Shown here: one piece after another, positions 57,637-64,000 of the stretch
How positions within the stretch are numbered: position 1 is the first letter of the stretch
How the letters are laid out: every line of letters begins with the position of its first letter
From: Staphylococcus muscae
Lineage (GTDB): Bacteria; Bacillota; Bacilli; Staphylococcales; Staphylococcaceae
Length of the DNA: 64,000 nt
NCBI RefSeq assembly: GCF_003019275.1
Contig: NZ_CP027848.1
Span: 1,488,001 to 1,552,000, forward strand
Direction: 5' to 3'
Translations under genes and position numbers: made by a program
The notes under the pieces: model-generated
The model's input: only the letters and a program-made list of their open reading frames with translations
Databases searched by the model: none
What the model was told of the DNA's origin: nothing

Positions 57637-58620
57637 TTATTTTAAATGTTTTTGGAAAAAGTCATCGATTATATCGAAAGGAATGATATCGAGACGGTCG
57701 TACAAGTCTACATGAGATGCACCCGGAATGATATGGAATTCTTTGTTATCACCTTTCAGTTGTTTATACGTATCTTCGCTGAAATAGAATGAGTGTGCAG
57801 CATCACCGTGAATGAGTAGTACAGCACTTTCTAATTCATCGATGTAATGTAACAACGGTGTGTTGATAAATGAGAGGGGTATTGTGATAGACCAACCTCT
57901 ATTTGAGTTTAATGAACGTGGATGATAACCACGTGGTTGTTTGTAGTACGCATAGTAATCTTTTACAAATTGTGGTGCATCGTCTGGTAATGGATCAACC
58001 ACACCACCAGCAAGTTCTGGATCTTGAGAAGCAAAGTCTTGCGTACGTTGTGCATTGAGTTGTTTTTTCTTTTCTAAGCGTTGTTCTGGGCTGTCTTCTG
58101 CATCATAATACCCTTTCGCATTCACACGACTCATATTGTACATAGTGGTAGCAACTGTTGCTTTGACACGTGTATCAATCGCTGCGGCATTTAATGAAAG
58201 GCCGCCCCAACCGCATATACCAATAAGTCCAATACGTTCTTTGTCGACAAGATGGTGGTTACTTAGGAAGTCAACGGCAGCTTGGAAGTCTTCTGTGTTG
58301 ATGTCTGGTGCAGCCATGTAACGTGGTGTGCCCCCACTTTCACCAGTATAAGAGGGGTCAAATGCAATTGCGAGATATCCTTTCTCTGCCATTTGTTGTG
58401 CATATAGGCCAGAAGATTGTTCTTTAACTGCGCCGAATGGACCACTTACTGCAAGTGCAGGTAACTGTTCGTTACCGGCATCTTTAGGAAGATATAAATC
58501 TGCAACAAGTGTAATGCCGAAGCGGTTCGGAAATGTGACTTTTGAATGGATTACTTTATCACTTTTTGGAAATACTTTGTCCCAAGCTTGTGTGATGTGT
58601 AAATGTGTTGTGTATGTCAT
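57637..58620 (-). CDS. Alpha/beta hydrolase (YcjY/DUF-type esterase-peptidase)
   Basis: A 327-residue alpha/beta-hydrolase, cytosolic, no signal peptide. Nucleophile elbow GICGWGGLSLN (about residues 135-145) has Cys-Gly-Trp-Gly in place of the usual Ser motif; the oxyanion strand is LPALAVSGPFGAVKEQSSGL, the acid region is VLLIHGDAAHSFYFSED, and the His lies in IPGASHVDLYD. It resembles the YcjY/xylan-esterase-like group. The ATG has ATAGGAGGCGTTATT. It follows the acetyltransferase gene by 11 bp, both divergent from a LysR regulator. Confidence 0.85.
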   Translation of the reverse strand: MTYTTHLHITQAWDKVFPKSDKVIHSKVTFPNRFGITLVADLYLPKDAGNEQLPALAVSGPFGAVKEQSSGLYAQQMAEKGYLAIAFDPSYTGESGGTPRYMAAPDINTEDFQAAVDFLSNHHLVDKERIGLIGICGWGGLSLNAAAIDTRVKATVATTMYNMSRVNAKGYYDAEDSPEQRLEKKKQLNAQRTQDFASQDPELAGGVVDPLPDDAPQFVKDYYAYYKQPRGYHPRSLNSNRGWSITIPLSFINTPLLHYIDELESAVLLIHGDAAHSFYFSEDTYKQLKGDNKEFHIIPGASHVDLYDRLDIIPFDIIDDFFQKHLK

Positions 58621-58631
58621 AATAACGCCTC

Positions 58632-59201
58632 CTATGAAGATTCAATCATTTTTAGTATACGTGCAGGGTTACCAGCAATAATGGTGTTTGGTGGAACATC
58701 TTTCGTGACTAAAGCATTGGCACCTACCACTGCGTTTTCACCAATCGTGACGCCCGGTAAAATCGTTGCAGCTGCACCAATCCACGCATTGCGCTTAATC
58801 GTAATAGGTTTCAAGACGAGCGACCGTCTCGTTTGTGGGTCGATATCATGATTGACTGTTATCAAGTTGACACGTGGTCCAATCAATACGTGATCTTCTA
58901 GTGTGATACCACCGAGATCTGTAAACATGACGTTGCTGTTGATGAACACATGTTTGCCGATTGAGATATGTTTGCCAAAGTCTGTATTGAAAGGTAGGTT
59001 GACCTGAAGGGTTGAATCAATCGGATGCCCGGTTATCTCTTCTAATAGTTGGTGTTGTAATTCTTGTGTTGCCGGTTGTGTATTCAAAGTCATAATGCGT
59101 TGTGCATTTGCATTGACCACTTCATGAATTTTTGTGAAAAGTGGATTGTCGACATGAATCGGTGTACCGATGAGTATATCGTCCCATAAATATTGAACCA
59201 T
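58632..59201 (-). CDS. Hexapeptide-repeat sugar O-acetyltransferase (Maa/LacA type)
   Basis: About 189 residues. N-terminal helical part, then a left-handed beta-helix with hexapeptide repeats: ISIGKHVFINSNVMFTDLGG, ITLEDHVLIGPRVNLITVNH with the catalytic-type His, and IGAAATILPGVTIGENAVVG. The tail NTIIAGNPARILKMI is the usual ending of galactoside/maltose acetyltransferases. ATG 59201 chosen, GGGGTGAAACAA before it. Paired with the hydrolase downstream and the divergent LysR gene. Substrate not deducible. Confidence 0.88.
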   Translation of the reverse strand: MVQYLWDDILIGTPIHVDNPLFTKIHEVVNANAQRIMTLNTQPATQELQHQLLEEITGHPIDSTLQVNLPFNTDFGKHISIGKHVFINSNVMFTDLGGITLEDHVLIGPRVNLITVNHDIDPQTRRSLVLKPITIKRNAWIGAAATILPGVTIGENAVVGANALVTKDVPPNTIIAGNPARILKMIESS

Positions 59202-59318
59202 TTGTTTCACCCCAATCAGTATAAAAAGTATGTAAAACTATCGTATAATGAAGTGGATTATATTACCAATACCTATATTGAATGGAGTATTATGCCTTAA
59301 AAGCATGGGAGTGAGAAG

Positions 59319-60200
59319 ATGGAAAACAGAGTCTTACGTTACTTTTTAACGGTTGTATCAGAAGGAAATATCAGTGCAGCTGCGCAGTTACTACATGTTA
59401 CTCAACCAACATTGTCTCGTCAGTTGAAAGGTTTAGAAGAGGAATTAGATGTGACATTGTTCAAGAGAAAAGGAAAACATATGACATTAACGCAAGAAGG
59501 TCGTTACTTGGCTGAACAAGCGAAGAATATTTTAAACCTTGTTGATGCGACAACATCAAATTTAGCCAAGAGCCATGATATGTACGGAACTGTCACGATT
59601 GGATTAGCAGAGTCTCGAGCGGTTATTTCAATTGCCAAAGCGATAAAAGATGTTCAGCAGACGTATGCGAATACTCGCTTTCATATTCAAAGTGGTAATG
59701 CACAACAAGTTTTGGAACAGCTAGATAATGGTCTGTTAGACTATGGTGTGATTGTAGAGCCGATTAACAAGGTTGAATATGAAACTTTATCGTTGAATGA
59801 TGAAGACGTATGGGGTGTATTGACACAAAAGGATGGGCCACTCGCACAATATGAAAGTGTCACGGCAACACAATTAGTCGGCTTGCCACTCATCGTATCT
59901 GCACAACAAGGTACGACACGCATGCTTGCTAACAAATTAGGGCTTGATGAAACATCATTAGATATTGTAGCGCAATACAATTTACTTTATAACGCCTCGT
60001 TGCTCGTGCAGGAACATGTTGGACATGCAGTGACACTGGATGGGATTATCAATACAACAGGTACGGACTTGATATTTCTTCCCCTTAAACCCCAGATTAC
60101 TTCTAAGTTGAGTGTTATTTGGAAACGTGGCAAGCCTTTATCCACCAGTGCCCAATTCTTTTTGGAAAGGTTAAAGTTAATTCTTTCAAGCGATGTGTAA
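59319..60200 (+). CDS. LysR-family transcriptional regulator
   Basis: A 293-residue LysR regulator: N-terminal helix-turn-helix (NISAAAQLLHVTQPTLSRQL, about residues 16-36, then EEELDVTLFKRKGKHMTLTQ) and a periplasmic-binding-like effector domain (about 90-290; VTIGLAESRAVISIAKAI). It is divergent from the acetyltransferase-hydrolase pair with a 117-bp intergenic region, the usual place for a LysR target promoter. Start after GTGAGAAG. Confidence 0.9.
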   Translation: MENRVLRYFLTVVSEGNISAAAQLLHVTQPTLSRQLKGLEEELDVTLFKRKGKHMTLTQEGRYLAEQAKNILNLVDATTSNLAKSHDMYGTVTIGLAESRAVISIAKAIKDVQQTYANTRFHIQSGNAQQVLEQLDNGLLDYGVIVEPINKVEYETLSLNDEDVWGVLTQKDGPLAQYESVTATQLVGLPLIVSAQQGTTRMLANKLGLDETSLDIVAQYNLLYNASLLVQEHVGHAVTLDGIINTTGTDLIFLPLKPQITSKLSVIWKRGKPLSTSAQFFLERLKLILSSDV

Positions 60201-60320
60201 TAGATTTAATAATTAGCTTTTCAAACTTTATATAATTGCAAACTTTTCGGTTAATATTACAATATCATTGTATGATTTTTATTGTGCAAGTGACTATATT
60301 TTATTGCGAATCACATCTAT

Positions 60321-60352
60321 GGCGGCAGAAACATGAGTTTTCTGTCGCCTTG
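60321..60352 (+). terminator. Hairpin between the LysR gene and the second adhesin
   Basis: GGCGGCAGAAA and TTTCTGTCGCC form a strong stem followed by TTGTTATTT. The rest of 60201-60536 is AT-rich upstream sequence of the adhesin without other visible features. Confidence 0.7.
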
Positions 60353-60536
60353 TTATTTAACGAATTCTCATTGAATTTTCATTTAAACATTGTATTTTAA
60401 TCATTTAAATAAAAATAATTATTTAGTTGTATCAAAAAACGACCGTGTGTAGAATATCAGAATAGCTCTATATTTCAATAGACAAGAGAAGGATATAGGC
60501 TATGTTGATATCAAAATTATTGACGGGAGATTTGCA

Positions 60537-63500
60537 ATGACGAGAAAATTGAGAGAATTTAAAAGATGTCTCAGTGAAGAAAAAGCCAGAGTACGTTTGT
60601 ATAAGTCTGGAAAAAGCTGGGTCAAAGCAGGAATTAGAGAATTTAAGTTGCTAAAGATGCTAGGCTTGTCGTTGTTAACTGATACGGTTGATAAAACAAA
60701 CAATGATACGACAACTATCGGTAGCCGAATCAAAGACAATGCGTTAAAAACCACTGCCATATCGGGTGGTTTATTTACTTTCAATATGTTGCATGATCAA
60801 CATGCTTTAGCAGCATCAGAAGCCCCTATCGCATCGGAAATTACAGTACATAGTCAAACCATTGGAGATCAAACTTCAGTGACAATTGATCAATCGCAAA
60901 CATCAGAGAGTGAATCTGCAACTATTGATGACTCACAAGTTGGAAGTGAAGCTTCTGTATTAAGCGAAGATCAAATCACAGATAGCAGTGATATATCACA
61001 GTCTGCAGACAGTACAAGGTCACAATCAATAAGTAGTGAATCAACATCTACTTCAGAAGTATCAGAGAGTCAATCGACTTCGGAAACATCATCTGAGCAC
61101 ACACATACTTCTATATTAGATAGTGAAACGTCGACTTCATTACTACATGAACAATCAAACACTTCTACGAGAACAACAACTTCAGACAGTGCTAGTTCAG
61201 AACAGCCAACATCACTTATAGCAAGAACACAACATACTCCAGTACATACATCAACAGATAAGGCTGTAAGTTCACAGCCAACCTATATTTCTAAAATTAT
61301 CAAAAACGACCTTCAAAATTTTGGGGGCACAGCGTTTCGTTCTGTACACCATTCATATTATAGTACAGCATCAAGAATTCCAGCTGAGCAAGTGTTTACA
61401 GGTTCTGGCCGAGATACAAAGGTAAATCTACCAATTTATTATAAGTTGAAAGTGCTCAATGATGGACACCAACTGACATTCATTTATACGGTTTCTTATG
61501 ACAATCCTGATACGCCATACATTGAAACACCAGAACTACCAAGAGATGTAACGATTACGAGTACAAGACAAGGAACGTTCCCAGTATTGAAGTTAAGTCC
61601 AGGGTTTGGTGCACCGGTACCGGCTAGAATTGGTATTACGTTACCAGGCTACAACACAGATGTTTTTAAAGACGGTAAGTCTCAAAATGTCGCTGTTCAT
61701 GATTGGTATGGGACACAAGACTATACTTGGACGTCTGGTGTTTTAACAGGGCCGATTGCGAATCAAGGTTATGGTTTAACTTCTATCGTGACAGTTCCTA
61801 TTTCAGATGCATCCCAAGATCTAGAATATTGTTTCATTCCACATGGTACACAAGATGATCCATCACAAGGACGCGTGAACTACTTCCACGATATTCTTAA
61901 GCCGAATGATAGCTCAGGGAATATTGTAGATGGTGGTTACAATCCAACAGCAGAAGAATCAGAAAGTACTTCTATTAGACAATCTGAGGAATTGAGTGAA
62001 ATACAATCGAATAGCCGGAGATTAAGCGAGAGTGAGTCACGTAGTCTTGGCGAAAGTTGGACATCGGTAAGTGAATCAAGAAGTGCATCGGAAAGCACGT
62101 ATATTGAACAGTCTATCAGTGATTTTTATAGCCGTTCACACAGTCAGTATTGTAGTCAATCACTTGCAATTGAAGAGCAGAGCAGCACTTCAAGATCACA
62201 AAGCATTTCTATTAGAGAGTCAATGAGTGATGATGCAGCGAATAGTCGTTCTGTATCACTGAGTCAACTATATAGTGAAATTGATTCACGTAATGCTGAT
62301 TACTCTCACTCTGTTTCCCAATCTATATCGATTTCTACTGAAGAGAGTGAATACGAATCAGGTAGTCGTCGTTTTAGCGAGATAGACTCAAGAAGTCTTT
62401 CATATAGTCAACACCTTTCAGAACAAGACTCTAGAAGTATATCGGAGCGTGATTCAAGCTATGATAGTTATAGTAGAAGTCTTTCGCAACGTGAGTCGTT
62501 GATAGATAGTATATCTACAAGTAATTCGCAAAGAGACAGTGAACGCATTAGCGATAGTGTATCGAGAAGTACAAGTCTGTCTAACTCAGAAAGAGACTCA
62601 AGAAGCCAATCTGAGCGACAGTCATTAATCAATAGTGTCTCAACAAGTAACTCACAATCTATTAGTGAACGTGATCAATCAATAAGCCAACGCGAGAGTC
62701 AAAGTATTTCAGCAAGTACAAGCGCATCATTGGCTGCAAGTGAAAGTGCATCGGCAGCTACAAGTAGAAGTACATCATTGTCTGACAGTACAAGTGTCTC
62801 ACTTGCTGCGAGTGAAAGTGCATCAATCTCAGCAATTAAATCAACATCTGTATCAACTAGTGAAAGTATATCCGCGTCATCAAGTGCGAGCTTGAGTACA
62901 TCTATTTCAACAAGTGGAAGTAAATCACTATCTGAAAGTATCAGTGCATTGGAGTCTGTGAGCAGTTCAATTAGTGCGAGCACAAGTAGCTCAATCAGCC
63001 AATCCACAAGCACAAGTGCATCAGCATTATTAAGTGATTCAGTGAGCACATCAGCAAGTGCAAGTAAGTCATTATCTGAAAGTATCAGCGCATTAGAATC
63101 TGTGAGTCGCTCAGCAAGTGTGAATACAAGTGACTCAATTAGCCGTTCAACAAGTACAAGTGCATCAGCATCATTAAGTGATTCAACAAGCAAATCGGCA
63201 AGCGCAAGTAAATCATTGTCAGAGAAGGAAAGTACGTCAACATCGTTGAGTACAAGAGAAAGTGAATCAGTTTCAGGAAGTAAATCAGCGAGTGCAAGTA
63301 AATTGCTGTCAGAGAGCGAAAGTACGTCAACATCGTTGAGTACAAGAGAAAGTGAGTCAGTTTCAGGAAGCAAGTCAGCGAGTGTGAGTAAATCGTTATC
63401 AGAAAGCGAAAGTACGTCAACATCGTTGAGCACGAGAGAAAGTGAGTCAGTTTCAGGAAGCAAGTCAGCGAGTGCAAGTAAATCATTGTCAGAGAGCGAA

Positions 63501-64000
63501 AGTACGTCAACATCGTTGAGTACAAGAGAAAGTGAATCAGTTTCAGGAAGCAAATCAGCGAGTGCAAGCAAATTGTTGTCAGAGAGCGAATCAACATCAG
63601 CGAGTATCTCAACATCTGAAAGTAACTCAGAAAATGTAAGAAGAAACTCAATAAGTGCGAGTGAGTCAACCTCCGAAAGTGAAAGGGTATCAACATCAAT
63701 AAGAGATTCTATATCGACAAGTGAGAGTAACTCAGCATCGTTGAGAAATTCCGAATCAACGAGTGAAAGCACATCAATTTCAGTAAGAAATTCGATGGAA
63801 GCCAGTAATTCGGTATCAGCCAGTGAAAGAGACTCAGCATCATTAAGAGACTCTGAATCAGTAAGTGAGAGAGACTCGATATCATTAAGAGAATCAGTGT
63901 CGACAAGCGAAAGTACATCGTTATCGATTAGCGTAAGAGAGAGCGAATCAGTTTCAGGAAGTAAGTCAGCAAGCTTAATTAAGTCGTTGTCAGAAAGTGA
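60537..64000 (+). CDS. Second serine-rich repeat adhesin, 5' part (runs off the window)
   Basis: Open from the ATG at 60537 (GACGGGAGATTTGCA before it) to the last base, at least 1154 codons. The signal peptide is clearly homologous to that of the adhesin at 39028: [47 protein letters not shown] serine/threonine segment follows (about 95-270), then a related binding region (about 284-456; [46 protein letters not shown]). The serine-rich part differs: residues about 475-720 are rich in Arg/Asp/Tyr/Gln (for example [19 protein letters not shown]), later giving way to 30-residue repeats. Likely another accessory Sec substrate; the sorting signal lies outside the window. Confidence 0.9.
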   Translation, partial: MTRKLREFKRCLSEEKARVRLYKSGKSWVKAGIREFKLLKMLGLSLLTDTVDKTNNDTTTIGSRIKDNALKTTAISGGLFTFNMLHDQHALAASEAPIASEITVHSQTIGDQTSVTIDQSQTSESESATIDDSQVGSEASVLSEDQITDSSDISQSADSTRSQSISSESTSTSEVSESQSTSETSSEHTHTSILDSETSTSLLHEQSNTSTRTTTSDSASSEQPTSLIARTQHTPVHTSTDKAVSSQPTYISKIIKNDLQNFGGTAFRSVHHSYYSTASRIPAEQVFTGSGRDTKVNLPIYYKLKVLNDGHQLTFIYTVSYDNPDTPYIETPELPRDVTITSTRQGTFPVLKLSPGFGAPVPARIGITLPGYNTDVFKDGKSQNVAVHDWYGTQDYTWTSGVLTGPIANQGYGLTSIVTVPISDASQDLEYCFIPHGTQDDPSQGRVNYFHDILKPNDSSGNIVDGGYNPTAEESESTSIRQSEELSEIQSNSRRLSESESRSLGESWTSVSESRSASESTYIEQSISDFYSRSHSQYCSQSLAIEEQSSTSRSQSISIRESMSDDAANSRSVSLSQLYSEIDSRNADYSHSVSQSISISTEESEYESGSRRFSEIDSRSLSYSQHLSEQDSRSISERDSSYDSYSRSLSQRESLIDSISTSNSQRDSERISDSVSRSTSLSNSERDSRSQSERQSLINSVSTSNSQSISERDQSISQRESQSISASTSASLAASESASAATSRSTSLSDSTSVSLAASESASISAIKSTSVSTSESISASSSASLSTSISTSGSKSLSESISALESVSSSISASTSSSISQSTSTSASALLSDSVSTSASASKSLSESISALESVSRSASVNTSDSISRSTSTSASASLSDSTSKSASASKSLSEKESTSTSLSTRESESVSGSKSASASKLLSESESTSTSLSTRESESVSGSKSASVSKSLSESESTSTSLSTRESESVSGSKSASASKSLSESESTSTSLSTRESESVSGSKSASASKLLSESESTSASISTSESNSENVRRNSISASESTSESERVSTSIRDSISTSESNSASLRNSESTSESTSISVRNSMEASNSVSASERDSASLRDSESVSERDSISLRESVSTSESTSLSISVRESESVSGSKSASLIKSLSES
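63211..63590 (+). repeat. 90-bp coding repeats in the second adhesin
   Basis: Four near-identical 90-bp units (30 residues: [20 protein letters not shown] and SxSKxLSESE), with AGTACGTCAA recurring at 63231, 63321, 63411 and 63501. Similar but diverged segments lie at 62930-63130 and at the window end. Confidence 0.9.

Overview
The window is low-GC Firmicutes DNA and almost certainly a Staphylococcus chromosome. The deoD-tet38-deoC-deoB order, the sraP / secY2-asp1-asp2-asp3-secA2-gtfA-gtfB locus with its staphylococcal KxYKSGKxW signal peptides, an LPETG sorting signal and Fst-type toxin loci all point there. The xylA-xylB-transporter operon with its own xylR, and two serine-rich adhesins, argue for an animal-associated or coagulase-variable species rather than S. 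aureus, but I cannot name the species from sequence alone.

Layout. 1-0.9 kb: two tandem, nearly identical copies of a type I (Fst/RNAII) toxin-antitoxin cassette. 1-9.9 kb: an HrtBA-like ABC exporter, a TM2 protein, a YceI protein, a HAD phosphatase, a GH1 phospho-beta-glucosidase with a divergent GntR regulator and operator, two paralogous lipoproteins and a zinc-ribbon membrane protein. 10-13.5 kb: a type II restriction-modification module (controller, endonuclease, frameshifted methyltransferase) inserted at the 3' end of an LD-carboxypeptidase gene, whose last ~210 bp are duplicated on the far side. 14.5-21.5 kb: an AT-rich accessory stretch with a MazG-like pyrophosphohydrolase, a shortened AlbA/Schlafen-type protein, an AbiTii-like protein overlapping a membrane partner, a decayed YjiH transporter, orphan membrane proteins and a gene broken in a poly-A run.

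21.5-27 kb: xylose catabolism (transporter, xylulokinase, isomerase, XylR repressor) with a readable promoter, XylR operator and cre. 27-32.7 kb: two more lipoproteins of the same paralogous family, an unrelated lipoprotein, duplicated remnants of a membrane gene, and a dead type III (TenpN-like) toxin gene. 32.8-38.5 kb: GntR regulator, deoD, tet38-like efflux pump, deoC, deoB and a sirtuin: nucleoside salvage feeding deoxyribose-phosphate breakdown.

39-57.6 kb: a 2679-residue serine-rich repeat adhesin and the complete accessory Sec export and glycosylation operon. GtfA/GtfB and the Asp proteins modify and deliver the adhesin to SecA2/SecY2. After an alpha/beta hydrolase, an acetyltransferase and a LysR regulator, a second serine-rich adhesin starts at 60537 and runs off the window end. 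It has a homologous signal peptide and binding region but a very different, Arg/Asp-containing and 90-bp-periodic repeat region, so one export machine probably serves two adhesins. No IS element, tRNA, rRNA or CRISPR array was recognised.
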